Source: Phallusia mammillata
Taxonomy: Eukaryota; Chordata; Ascidiacea; Phlebobranchia; Ascidiidae
Assembly (NCBI GenBank): GCA_003260075.1
Contig: QLIY01000329.1
Span: forward strand, 62,001 to 126,000
DNA: 64,000 nucleotides
Direction: 5' to 3'
A program made the position numbers and the translations under genes. How positions within the stretch are numbered: position 1 is the first letter of the stretch; every line of letters starts with the position of its first letter. The notes below the pieces were generated by a model. That model saw only the letters and a program-made list of their open reading frames with translations, was not told where the DNA came from and made no database searches. Below are positions 37,230 through 50,794 of this stretch, piece after piece.

Positions 37230-37769
37230 ATGTCCGTTCCCCAATACGGCATTTCTGAATACTTAAAAGATTTAGAGATTTTATCAGAGTCGGATTTAAC
37301 AGCTGCAAACAAGGAGTTGCTTCAAGCCCTCAAAACCTCATGGGAAACAATAAACTGCGAAACTCTAAAGGAGCAAATAGAAAATGCTCCCATTAAAGTT
37401 CAACTTTTTGTGGAGGACATGAAATGTAGAGAAGGCCCTTTTGAAATCACTTGCGTTCCTTCTTGGACCGGAAGGACATTGAAAGAAAAAATAGCGACGT
37501 ACTTGCATTTCCCAGTTGATTATCAGACCTTGCTAGTGGAGTACAGTGTGATTAAAGATGATGAGCTCCTTAAATCGCACGGAATAACCAAAGAAGGGGA
37601 CTCACTAAGTGTGTTCCTACTGAAAAAAGACCCTGAAGAACCAGAAGTTCAAAACTATGAGGAAGATGACATGCAACCTGGACCTAGCGGCCTTCAAAGA
37701 ATGCAAACATTGCCCCATACCCGAACAGGCAACAATGTTTCATTTCCTGATTATTCGGACAGCGATTAG
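37230..37769 (+). CDS. Single-exon ubiquitin-like domain protein, HOIL-1/SHARPIN type
   Basis: The 179-codon intronless frame encodes an N-terminal helical stretch, a ubiquitin-like domain at about residues 56-132, and an acidic Ser/Pro-rich tail ending FPDYSDSD. The block SHGITKEGDSLSVFLL (116-131) closely parallels the SHGVRQNGD and SYGVRQDGD blocks at the end of the HOIL-1 (RBCK1) and SHARPIN domains, which bind HOIP in the linear-ubiquitin ligase LUBAC. No NZF or RING-IBR-RING follows, so it resembles a SHARPIN-like partner or a stand-alone UBL. Being intronless among intron-rich genes, it could be a retrogene. Its stop codon lies inside the target duplication of the MITE that follows. 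LUBAC membership is inference. Confidence 0.65.
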   Translation: MSVPQYGISEYLKDLEILSESDLTAANKELLQALKTSWETINCETLKEQIENAPIKVQLFVEDMKCREGPFEITCVPSWTGRTLKEKIATYLHFPVDYQTLLVEYSVIKDDELLKSHGITKEGDSLSVFLLKKDPEEPEVQNYEEDDMQPGPSGLQRMQTLPHTRTGNNVSFPDYSDSD

Positions 37770-37771
37770 AC

Positions 37772-37950
37772 CAGTGGTGGGATTCAGCCCATTTGCACCG
37801 GTTCTATAGAACTGTCTCACAAAATGTTATGAGATCAACGAACCGGTTAGCATTACTGGTTACTGGCGTTGGACTTTTTGTGACAGAGCCAGCTAAAAAT
37901 ATGACTTTTGTGATAGAACTGGCTGACAAAAAATTTGAATCCCATCACTG
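37772..37950. mobile_element. hAT-type MITE (family 2) abutting the UBL stop codon
   Basis: A 179-bp element with ends CAGTGGTGGGATTCAG and GAATCCCATCACTG and identical flanks GATTAGAC (37764-37771 and 37951-37958). The left flank contains the TAG stop of the UBL gene, so insertion occurred two bases after the stop and the element is the start of the 3' untranslated region. Confidence 0.92.
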
Positions 37951-37958
37951 GATTAGAC

Positions 37959-40020
37959 CTATGAACTTTTATTCTATGCACAGTTTTGTTGTTCCCAAGC
38001 GATATTGTTACTTGTCAATCATTACAAATGCTTGCTTTTCTTTTTGTTTACTTTGTAAAAGTACATCTTTCATTGATTTAATTGGCCAAAACCCTGATGC
38101 TTTAATGTAATCTACTACAAAGGGCATGTAAATTGACACAATGTACCTGTTAAAAGTAGTTTTTGAATTATTTTTTGGTCACATTTTCATTACCACCAGT
38201 GCCGTAGTTTAAAATCAGGTAAAACAGTTCTTAAAAAGATATTAACATCAAGGCATTTAAAGTGGTTCATTTAAGGAAAAACAACGAAAGACAAAACCAG
38301 TTTTTTATATTTACATACTTTTGCTGTAATTTATCCTATCATTATTAATGCAATAGGGCTTGTATCGTTCTCCAGGATTTTTAGTTTTTAAAGCAAATTT
38401 TGTTGTACTATTTGTTGATTTATATCTGTGTATGCCATTGCTGGTCAGCATAAATGCTCGATTTTGGTAATTAATCTAGATGTAATGTTAAGGTGCACTT
38501 ATGGTGGTAAGGATTTTGATAAAATGTTAGCATTATAAAGCATGTAACCTTGAACCGATAATTCACCCAAGATATTTTATTCCACCACTTTCAACTTTTT
38601 TAATACTTTTAGTGGGGTCAGTTTAACATTTTTGTGACTTTTTTGCTTGTTAACATACTTAAAAGGACACAAAATTATTTTTATTTAAACGATGTTGCCT
38701 TTCTCTTAAATTGGGTGTTTAGTAACTAAATCCATGTTCAAAATAAGTTAAGACATTTTTTATTTGTTTATTTGTCATGCATTTAGTTATACAGTATTTG
38801 CCAACTAATTTTTTCATTCAGTAATTTGACACTGTAACACATCTGACAATAAGTAGCAATTTTATCTGGAACTTTTGCTGAAAAAACTAGCTTTTTATGT
38901 AAAGAATTCACACTCATCGTAGATATTGTGTAAAACAATGGTCGATATGTTTCATTGAATTTTGATGAAAGATTTCTGTACTTCGTCTCAAATTATTGTT
39001 GAGTTTTAACGTAAACGAGTTTGCTGTCCAATTTTACACTGCTTTCACACCTCAGTGGTGATTTATGTTTTTTTATTTTGTATGTGAACAGGAACCAATT
39101 TCAAGAATTATTTCCCTGTATTAACAGGCATTTTGAATTTCATTAAATGACAAAGGTAAATTACCAGAGGTCTAAAGTGTGGCTCATGGACAGGACCCAA
39201 CGTCTTTAATCCAGCCCAAATAGCTCTTTTTGAATATAAAACAAAATCGTACAAAGCCCTATTTTAAACCCTTTATTGCAATTCAAAATCTATATCGCAA
39301 ATTTGCAACAGTGTACCATTTGTGTGCCTTTGTCTAATATAAAGTTGAGTGGTAGGGAATCTGAAAATCCCCTAAAAAAAGACCCCATATTTATGACATT
39401 TGCTCAACCTGTCTGACGTTTTTGAACTACAGTGATTGTTCTATCTTTGACCGTGAAAATAAATCGTTTTTTTACGGATTGTTTTGTGCGAAGAGAGTAA
39501 GCTACAGTTAGCAACATCTGAGTGACGAAATTGATAAACGAAAAGCTTCAACGTTAATGACCAATGCTTACAAACAATTCTTCCAAAAAATCCATTAGGA
39601 GATACACTTTGGGTTGCGAAAGTTTGTGTATTTTTTAGCAGCAAGATTTCTTCCTAGCAAAAGCATTTTTACAATAAAAACAAACAAATTCGCATCAACT
39701 GCATACACAAATATATACGCTTCAAAACGAGAGAGAGAAAATACTGTGTAGTCGCGGATAAAATGTAAATTGTTCGCGCAACTGTGCGATAATTTCAAAA
39801 AGTCTGCAATTATTGTAGTAAACGTTTTTCTCGCAGTTGCGATTCTTATTTGTAGTTAAATGATTTAATTACATTAAAACACACAACTATGAAAAATATT
39901 AAGACTGGTGTAGTCCATGTTTAGGCAATGAATGTTTACGTTTTCAACAAACAAATCTGTTTTATTAAGAAAAAGTAAGCGTTTGTTAAACTGTTTAGGA
40001 ATGTTTTAGCAAATACAAAA
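37959..40020. other. Intergenic region upstream of C2CD3
   Basis: AT-rich with no recognisable gene. A possible left end of a hAT-like element (CCAGAGGTCTAAAGTGTGG) occurs at about 39165 without an identified partner. The C2CD3 promoter should lie near the right end. Confidence 0.45.
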
Positions 40021-43000
40021 ATGGATAGAGGCAGGAAACGAAGTAAAAGAAAAAGAGGTTCGTAATGTTAAGATTAAGTTGTAAATAAAACAAAAATTTG
40101 GCCTAAATTATGTACAAAAGTAATATAGCTGTTTTTGTGAACCATATCAACTCAGTTAAAAACAAACTATACTACAGGCTAGATTTACTATCAATAATAT
40201 GGATATATATCTATTGTTTAATTACAATATTTACCTTCTTTATTTAAGTGGAATATATTGACGTTGTTCCATCCACGGATTTGCCTCCCCTTGTGGAGGG
40301 AGAACTGCGATGTTTTCTTCATCCCCCCCCCCTTTACTATCAATAATATGGATATATATCTATTGTTTAATTACAATATTCACCTTCTTTATTTAAGTGG
40401 AATATATTGATGTTGTTCCATCCACGGATTTGCCTCCTCTTGTGGAGGGAGAACTGCGATGTTTTCTTCACGTATCTTTGGGACGTCTAACATGGGGTAA
40501 CATCACCCCTTCCCGAGCTCCCCCAGTGTCCCCAGCTTATGTGCGCCTCCGGTGGTGGGGTGAAGCCTCAGATGGAACCTTGTTCAGGTTGGTGCTTGTC
40601 AAACTTTTTTTACTTTGTCACCTTTTTAACACAACAATTTCCACTTTTTACCGTTTATGAATATGTTTTCTATCACACTTTAACTGTTGTTATGCACTCA
40701 ATTGTGCCATTTTTAGAATGAGAAAATAGAATCAAAGTGTTTTTTTCAAAAATTGACAAGAGACAGTTACATATGTCAAGTGGGGTAAAAAAAAACAATT
40801 TTTTGAAACTTTGTTGCCAAACTTTTATTTTAGGCAACAAAAGGTCAGTTTTTCTTCCCAACAAAGCTGATAGGACTACTTTTATAGTTATGTGACAAGT
40901 TTTTGATTTTACTAAAAAACAAAAAAANTTTATTGCACTGCATTTATTGCCTTTGATTTGGTCTTTTTTGTCATTTATTACCCCATTCCTATAGAACCGT
41001 TTGGGGTAAAAACGAACAACAAGATATCTGAAAAAATTTAGAAGCTAGCCAAGTAGAGTCTTTTTTGTTTAATAGGTCATAGTTATGACACAACACAGAA
41101 CAAAGGTCATTGACACCAAACTTGTAATAAAAAATCTGCAGGAAAGTTTCTAAAGGTTGTTGAAGACTTTTTAACATACAAATTTTACTACTGTTGTTTC
41201 AACCTGCAGAACATTGCCTACGAACAAAATCTGAGAATGGTTTATGGCTTATTTTATTGGTAGAGAATAAATACATCCTATGAAAAAGAAACCATTTAAA
41301 AAAAAATTTTGGTTTAGCTGTGAGGGTATTGTTTTTTTTTTACCCCAACTTCAGCAAAATATTTTTTTACCCCATTTGACTATATATATTTGTTTTGCGT
41401 TTTCAAGTGATTTGTGTTTTTGTGTTTTACTTGTAGCAAAGCTGTATAACTTGCCTTGATGCAAATTAGTTGTAATTAAAACAGGTGAAAAATCACATTA
41501 AAAAAAATGTGGCGGATTAATGCAGGCAAGAAATATTGTCACAAGCTATACGAGTCATGCATGTTAAAAGTAGGTAAAGTGGAAAACAAAATATTTGTAC
41601 AAACATTTAAAAATATTCATTGTTGAGAACTGGTAATTCACCCCAATTTACTTCATTGCGCAGGCCCCCCCCCCCGTTTAGCTGTGAGGGTATTGTTTTT
41701 TTTTACCCCAACTTCAGCAAAATATTTTTTTACCCCATTTGACTATATTTGTTTTGCGTTTTCAAGTGATTTGTGTTTTTGTGTTTTACTTGTAGCAAAG
41801 CTGTATAACTTGCCTTGATGCAAATTAGTTGTAATTAAAACAGGTGAAAAATCACATTAAAAAAAAAATGTGGCGGATTAATGCAGGCAAGAAATATTGT
41901 CACAAGCTATACGAGTCATGCATGTTAAAAGTAGGTAAAGTGGAAAACAAAATATTTGTACAAACATTTCAAAATATTCATTGTTGAGAACTGCTAATTC
42001 ACCCCAATTTACTTCATTGCGCAGGTGAGCAAAGCATCAGCAAAATTACAAGTACTCTGAAACATCGCGAATTTTGTCTAGTACCACACCAGTTAATGAC
42101 AAATTTGTTCAAAAATAATTGTACATTTATCATATTTTATATAGACCACAAGGTAGAAAAGATGAAGTCACAATAAAATCAAGGGCTCAGTTTGGAATCC
42201 GGTCAGGGCCAAAGCAAATGACGGCTTATTTTAATGACATGGGGTCAATTACTCTCGATATTCTCTCCAGCCCGAAAAGTATGCCTATAGGCCGTGTACA
42301 GGTAAATTACTCTCACAAGGCTTGTATGTTACTATGTATTTTGTGTTTTTTCCTCTTATATGCCATATTTTCAATCAAACTAGCCTATCCTTTGAAAAAA
42401 ACTTTAAGGGTTATAACCAGTTTGCAGCGAATTTTGTGTGCCAAAACAATGTTGTTGTTTTTATAAATCTTGTAAACAAAAGTTATTACTGCAATGGCCT
42501 AATGTTTTTACATTTCACCATAATGCCTAATCTATTTTAGTTTTGGGATGAATTGTAACTTTAAGTTTAGTACTACATCCATTTTTGTTAGGTTCCCAAT
42601 GTAGCAAGCCTTTCATCAAATTCCCCGATACGAGGTTTCTTTCCCATTATTTCATCTTCGTCACGAAAACTTGGGGAGCTCCATGTTGCGATGAGTCTTA
42701 AATCTCTACGCAATGCTTATGATGATGATTCGAATGACACAGGCACTGACAGTTCATTTTCATCAAGGTACAAGTTTATTTATAAATGGTTTCTGCAAAG
42801 CAGAGGTTCTTAACCTTTTTATCTTGTTCACACCTCCATAGCTTTCAAAAATATACCCCTCTATTTAATTATTGTCAGTTTGTTGCGTTTTTCCACCGAA
42901 GCAGGCCAAATTTGTCCCTAAGTTGAAGGTAACTTGATTTGGGAACCTCTGGTCAATTTGCTTTGGTCTTGTTTTGTAATACTGATAAAATAAAAGTGAT

Positions 43001-46000
43001 TTTTTTAAGGAGTATTAATTGTTGTTTTCTTGTAGGTCTCGAAACACTAGTGCTCGTGGTGTTGGCAGTCGCAGAAGCAGTCGATCAAGGCAATCAAGCG
43101 TTGGCTCAGCTCGTTCAAGAAGCAGCAGTGCAGGGTAAATACTATTTCTGTTATTACACAACATTCAGGCTAAAAATATCAACCTTCAGAAGGCTTTACC
43201 ACCGAGTATGTGTCGCTCTGTTGGTAGAATGCGAGCCCTGGAAAGTCTCCTGTCGTGGGTTTGAATCCCACCGCAGGCTAGATTTTTCTACATTATTCCT
43301 TGCCACATGGGAATGCTTAGGAGACTTTTCTGAATAACACCTTCTTGGTGTATAATGATTCTGATTCAATAGAATAATTCAACTACATTGCTTAACATAA
43401 AAGTACAAATATTACACGTTAAGTTACCCTAAAAGTAATAAGGTTTGCTATTTCATAGGCTGCAGACAGTGCACACTGTTTCGACCTATAAGGTCTCATC
43501 AGTGCAGCTGGTGACGAGAGATTTGCTATTTCACATTTGAATATTAAGGAGCTACAAACCAGCAAGAGGTCGTAGTCGTAGCAACGGCAGAAAACAGGGA
43601 AGAAGAAAGCATTCATCATCGGACTCCCATGATAGAAATAAACGAAGCAATTCACGTGATTCTGCTAAATCACATCATTCATGTGAGTTTTAAACATGAA
43701 TGCACAAAAAACTCATCAAACTAATCTCAAAGTGATGCTGTGTTTCTAACATAAAAAATGTTGTTAGATGGTGGCTATTCTGATCATCATAGCAACCCCG
43801 ATCCCCCCCCCCTATTAAGGAGCTACAAACCAGTAAGAGGTCGTAGTCATAGCAACGGCAGAAAACAGGGAAGAAGAAAGCATTCATCATCTGACTCCCG
43901 TGATAGAAATAAACGAAGCAATTCACGTGAATCTGCTAAATCACACCACTCATGTAAGTTTTTGAACATGAATACACACAAAAAACTTATCAAACTAATC
44001 TCAAAGTGATGTGGTGTTTCTAACATAAAAAACATCGTTAGGTGGTGGCTATTCTGATCACCATAGCAACCCTGACGTTCCAACGCCCAGAGGAATTGAT
44101 TCGTACCTCGAGGAAAATGGTCATGACTTGTATTCAATGGGGTTGCCCAGTAAAAAAGGTGAGTACTTTCCGTTCAATTAACATGCTGTAACTATAGTTG
44201 TAATTAGCAATACTACCTATCCCCTACCACAAAGATGACATGTGCAGCTAAGAGCCAACAATACTTGTGGTTTAACTTTTAGTAGGTTCACCACTGAGTT
44301 TATGTAGCTCAGTTAGTAAAGCTTTAGTTTAAAGGTTTCTGTCTTGGGTTGAAATCCCACAGCAGGCTAAACTTTTTTAGCTTACCCTTTGCCATACAGG
44401 AATGCTGGGAAAACCTGTTGTTTTAGTATCAGAGCTTTAATATACCTGGCATAAAAGCATTACCAGTTACCCATTAATCCGTTGCAGAATCCAAACAGAA
44501 GAAACCTGTCGACTCTAGTGGGATTGATATGAATGCTATTCAAGGTAAGGTTATATTTTAGTTCCTGCATATTTAATTTCTTGAGTTGTGCAGATTAGTT
44601 TAAGATTCTATTTAGTTGATGTCAAGATTAATGCAGCAATATCATGATTTTATTAATATTGTTTGTAGCTTTGTTGCAAAGAGGGAAGAAACTTCGAGAT
44701 GAAATAACCCAATCAGCATTATCAACTGATGCTGTCCCTCCATCGCCTCACAAACCTGAACGCCACCTAGTGTTTGAAAATGTTGGGAAGTCCCCCAAAC
44801 TGCAACCTGTGAGTAAAAACATTGCATTATGAAGCCCGAAAAATGATAAAAATATTGATAAAATGCACATTTGTTATAGAATATATATATTGTTGAAATA
44901 TTTTCAGCTTTGTAAGTTTCTTACTCAGGTAAAATTTTGAAACGGAATAGAAAAACTTTAAAACTAAGAAAGAAAAACCTGATGGGCCAAAAAAGATTTT
45001 TTTTTCTTTACCTAACTTGAACATTATTTTTTAAGTTGATACACCTATTCTTTTGTCTCGGTCTATTTTTTTATGAGTGCAACCATTCATAGACTTAAAT
45101 AAAAAATAAAATTAATAAAGAGTTAAAAAAATACTTTTCAAAAAATACTAAAACCCGTTTCTAGTTTTTCGACACTGTGGTGGACCCACAATTTTTTTGT
45201 AGTGATGAGAAACACTAAATTGAAACATTAATATTGTTAATCTGTATTTTAGCTACCAAACCCATCACCTGCAAGGATTGATGCATCCCCAAGGTTGCAG
45301 GTTCAAATCCCAGATCAACCAGAATCTAAACTCACTCAACCAATTTCTATGCCGACTCCGAAACCAGTTCCACTTTTCCATCATAACAAGTAAAATTCTA
45401 AACTGTGTAGCAATAGTTTAATGTAGCACTCAGTTTAATGTCCCCCCCCCCTCCCCAAGGTTGCAGGTTCAAATCCCAGATCAACCAGAATCTAAACTCG
45501 CTCAACCAACTTCTATGCCGACTCCGAAACCAGTTCCACTTTTCCATCTTAACAAGTAAAATTCTAAACAGTGTAGCAATAGTTTAATGTAGCACTCATG
45601 TCAGTTTAAATAAATAATTAAATTAGTAGTTTAATTGTGAAATGATTTAAGTTTATGAAGCAATAACAGATCCTAAAATTGACTAATTTATTGTAATTGT
45701 GATTAGAAGACAATAACACTTCTATCTGGAAGTCAGTTAAAAAAATTGATGCAAATATAATTATTTTTTTATTTTTAGGACCAACACTGAGATGCGATTG
45801 GTGGACATGGTTTTGCAAGCTAAGGGAATTAATGATGACATGTCAAATCTGGCAGAAGTTTCATCTCTACATTCAGGAATGGGGAGTATAGTTTCGGACA
45901 TAGAAGATCCGTTGCATGATGAATCAATTCTACAACATTTGTTCTACAACAACATGGTATTGACTTTAGATTGCATAATTTTTGTAATTTTATTTATTTT

Positions 46001-49000
46001 TTGTTGTTTTTAACAGATAAAGTTAACAGAACAGTTTTTATTTATATATTACTGTGTTTTGATAGGCTTGCCTAACAATGGTATAGCCTACTTATGTCTG
46101 AATTTTAAGAATAATAAATTTTGTGACATATAAATTCTTAGTGCAAAGGGGTTGGTAAACATCCACATTGTAGTGCATTATCTGTTTCAATGTTTAAGAC
46201 AGTTTTAACAAGAAAATTACAAAAACAAATTGAAATCATTATTCACTTATGGTAGCAATAGCAATTGTTAAATTTTGCAACGAAATGTATTCAATAAAAA
46301 TTATTCAAATTTCCTGGTGTTTTTTAACAAGTCTGTGTCTATATTCAAATCACTTTAAAAGATATAAAGCATTGACAAAATCTTATTTTTTAGGGTTTTT
46401 ATCCTAGCAACAGACCAGAGCTCGAGCGAACTTTGATCAGTGAACCGACCTACACTGAAGCTCAGGTACAAAGTTGTTGTTTTTTGCATGTATTTAATTA
46501 TATTATTTAAGCTTGAATTCATTAAAAGACATCAAAATGAGGGTAAATAGAAGTAGAGTAACTATTTAAATATAGTAAAACTCGGTTAAACCAGATTAAT
46601 TTTATGGTTATCCGGATCTTCACCTAATTTGGACAAAACTTGAGGTACAAATGATTTGTTAGGTGGTAAGGCTTGAACTAGTCAACATCGGTTAATCTGA
46701 ATCTTCCTGTAATCCGAACAAATTTGTTGGTCCAAACTGGTCTGTATTAGCGAAGTTTTACTGTATGTTTTCTTTGTTCTTAACGATAACTCTATTTTTT
46801 TATCATATTTTCTATTCTTTTTAGCTTTTGCATTTAAGACCTCAGGCTCCCTTGAGTGTCCAACCACAGTCGACACAAGCTACACAGAAATCAAATCCAG
46901 TCATCACCCTTTTGGACAAGCTGAGTGAAATTCACTTGGCACGAGTGACCGTGAAGGGAATCCAACTTAACGAAACACCAGATTCTGATGATGAGAAACC
47001 TGCAAATAAACGTGGAACAAAGAAAAGAGATTTATATGTGAAAGTAAATTCAAACAAACCACCTTCCTCTTCTGCTGTCAAGAAACAATCAGGGTAAAAA
47101 TCTTGGACATTTGTTGTAGTTTTTAAGTTTTCTAAATTGTGACTGAAAGTCAGCTACTGAATGTACATTTTATATCCCAGTCCTGTACAGGCAAATTCAA
47201 CTTTTTTATGCTATGAACTGCATTATGCGACATTCAGACAGTTTTCGCAAATGCCAATGGCTGGGATTCATAATCTTTTCCAGTTAAATTGAGAATGTAA
47301 TCAACTGGATTTGTCTGTATTTGCTCAATGTTAGTTAGTTTTTTGGCACAAAATAATAAGGCAATAAAATTCTAAACAAAAAGTTTAAAAAGAAAAGTAA
47401 AATATATGTTCGAAATCATTGGCTCTATTCTTAAATATCTCCGTTGATTTGCAAAATGGTGACTTGCTTTATGTGGTCGCATATTTTTTATTTTACTTGT
47501 GTTTCATAACTTTAACCTTTTGTCATTTTAAATCAGCACCTACTTCGTGGAATACAAGTTTCCATTTCCACAACGACCTCATGGAGCAACATCAACTTCA
47601 CATGAAGTGACAAGAATCGCATCACGAAGATTAACACCAGGTGAATGATGTGGTTGAAAATTACTTGTTTCTGTCTCACTCAAAGATAGTATCACTAGTG
47701 ACATATAGATTAATACAGATGGCCATGGGTAATTAAAAATCCAATTTGCCCAGATTTTATGCAGCTAAATTTTACCAACATTGTTTTAACTTAAACACAG
47801 GTGGTCTTGTTAAATTTGATCAGCATTCAATCTTCCCTGTTCATTTCACCAAGGAATCTCTCTCAAAGTGGATGACAGAATCTCTACAGTTTATCATTCA
47901 CTACAAAAGTCCAAAGGGCAAAAAGGTAAGTCATTAAACAAACATGTAGTCTTCTTCAAAATTTTTACAAGCAAATATTATGGCAACAATACATTTATGA
48001 TTTTACAATAATTTCTTGTTTTGGAAACAAATAGTTTGATGTGTTATATATCATCTTAGAAGAATTTGTTCAGAATGAGACATATTGTGTTTAAATGTGG
48101 AACCTCTGCAGTTTTAATCGAATGTTTGATGCTTGGCCACATTTAAAGATATTTTTTACTTATAAAAGCACACAGCCATTACATAATAAGTAGGTGGCAG
48201 ACCAATGTCTTGTCGCCAGGGGGGATGGGCTGAGCCGAGCCAGAACCCGAGTACTCGGTACCGAGCATCGCTGTTTTTAATGCTCGGTGCTCAGCCGAGC
48301 AGTTGCACAAACTGACCCGAGCATTAAATTTGCATATTCATGCCCTGCTAACATACGTAACTATCGTTCAAAAGGGTGTCTATGAACAAAAATGAATGAT
48401 GTTTCAAACGAAAAACGTGTACTTTATGGGCATGTACAGCTTAATATACCACTGACGTGAAAGACCTTGCAGAGCTAAAACTAGCGTAGAATGGGGAATT
48501 TTTGTGACGTCATCAGTGTTTTTTTAAGGTGTTTTGGGGGACCGAAACAAATTTCTCCAGCGGTTTCCCAAAATTTGGAAATGGCTATTTTTTGGTATTC
48601 AAATGAAACACTTGCGGTCTCTTAAAACTACTTAGCGGTCACCCAAACCAAACCTTAAAAAAAAACCTGGACGTCATAATTCACCGGGCGTGCCCGGCCG
48701 AGTACCGAGCATTAACATGAGATGCTCGGTGCTCGACCAAACAGAACATGTGCAGTTTTGGCACATCACCAGTCTGCAGTTTTATCTTAAAAGTTAAATT
48801 TATCAGCTTTTCATTTTTGTTTTAGCTTCGTCCTGTCGGAAAAGCAACAATGTCATTACGCCAAGTAATTGATGCAGAAGATTTTTTGTTATCTGATACA
48901 GTTGAAATCATCAGAGATAACCCAGTATCTGTATGTGGATGCATCAAGGTAATTGTCATAATTCAACAAAGGTACACAAACTTAAAATTCACACATAAAA

Positions 49001-50715
49001 AATCATTCAGTAGGTATTGGGGTCAAATTGCAAGCATTTAATTTTCCCAGGGTACTAGTTTTAGAAGATCTAAGGACACCCCCCCCCCCCAAAAAGGTAA
49101 CTAACCGTCAATAAGTTCAACATTTTTAGCAAGCAAATACCATTGAAACAACAACTTGATGTCCTAAAATAATATTCAAGTTAATGCTAATGGTTGACCA
49201 CATTCAAAAATAGTTTTTTCTTATGAAAGCCTGGAGCAATTACATAACAAGTGAGTGACAAGCTGTACTAATATGAGGTCGAAACAGTGTGGACTGTGTT
49301 GTTTCATCTAAATGTTACTAGCATTCATTTTTGTTGTAGCTTCGTCCTGTCGGAAAAGCAACAATGTCATTACGCCAAGTAATTGATGCAGAAGATTTTT
49401 TGTTATCTGACACAGTTGAAATCATCAGAGACAACCCAGTGGCTGTATGTGGATGCATCAAGGTAATTGTCATAATTCAACTACAGTACATAGACCTAAA
49501 ATACAAAAAAAAATCATTAAGTAGTTACACTTAGGTATTGGGGTCAAATTGCAAGCATTTAATTTTTCCCAGGGTACTAGTTTTAGAAGATCTAAGGACA
49601 AAATTTTCAAAATGTGGGTCATAAAAACATTTTCAGTGAAGAGGGGGGTATTTGAACGGATATCTATGCTTCTCACAATGCAAAAAAATACCTCAAAACA
49701 GAAATTTATAGCACTACATATGTGATGAAATAGTACATGGTATTGAGTAATCTTAGGACTTATGATACTACCCCATCTAACCAGAAAATGTTTTTGTTTT
49801 TTCAAACCTTATTTTTTAGGTTAGTGTTGAACTGACTCAAGATAGCAAAGATCTTCCGTCAGAAATGTCACCAGCAAAACGGCCAGTGCCTGTAAAAGTT
49901 CCGAACACATATGCCATCAGTAAGCCAGCACATGATGAGTTTACTGTCAATAAACAACAACAATCACAAAGGTAAACTCTTCATTTTTTAATATTGCATA
50001 AAAATTATCCATGCATAGTTATATTTTGCAAAAGCTTACTGTGTCACAATAAAAATTAAGTGTTACTAATATCTTTTTGCTAGACTACACCCTAGATGCT
50101 GTTGTCAACTATACTGCTTATACTCCCAGTACATAAGTGTATCTTTACAATTTACAAACCACATGTTCATATTAAAGTAAATTCTTTCCATCAAGTTTTA
50201 AAATTCCTCCTTGGTGAGCTATCAATGCCCAAGCTGATTAAAAATGTTTGTCTTTCACTTAGACCAGGGGGGGCAAAGAGGTGGTTTTCATGGCACGCCA
50301 ACCCATTTGCGTGTTATATTAAAGTAACAATTTAACCTGTTACACTGCTTGTTTGTAGTTTTTATCATGCAATTGTCTTAAAATTCAGCCTTACAAGCAC
50401 AAAACTCTCTGCTTTCTCTTTATTATTAATATTTGTTGACACGAACCGGCATTATTTGGAAAAACGTTGGCATTAACACATGGAAATAACAAGTAAATTG
50501 GCACGCCTCACCTAAAAGGTTGCCAACCCCTGACTTAGACGGATCTTTCGTTTCAAACCAATGTTCACTTCAAGTTTTTGACCAAGTTTCCTTTTATGTC
50601 TGTGTTGAAATGTTTTTCCGATCACCAAAGCATCAAAAATAGTCAGAAACAATAGTTTTAAAACAAACAGACAACTTCTGGTCTATTAAGTTTTTATGTT
50701 GTGATTTATAACCGT

Positions 50716-50794
<79 letters not shown>

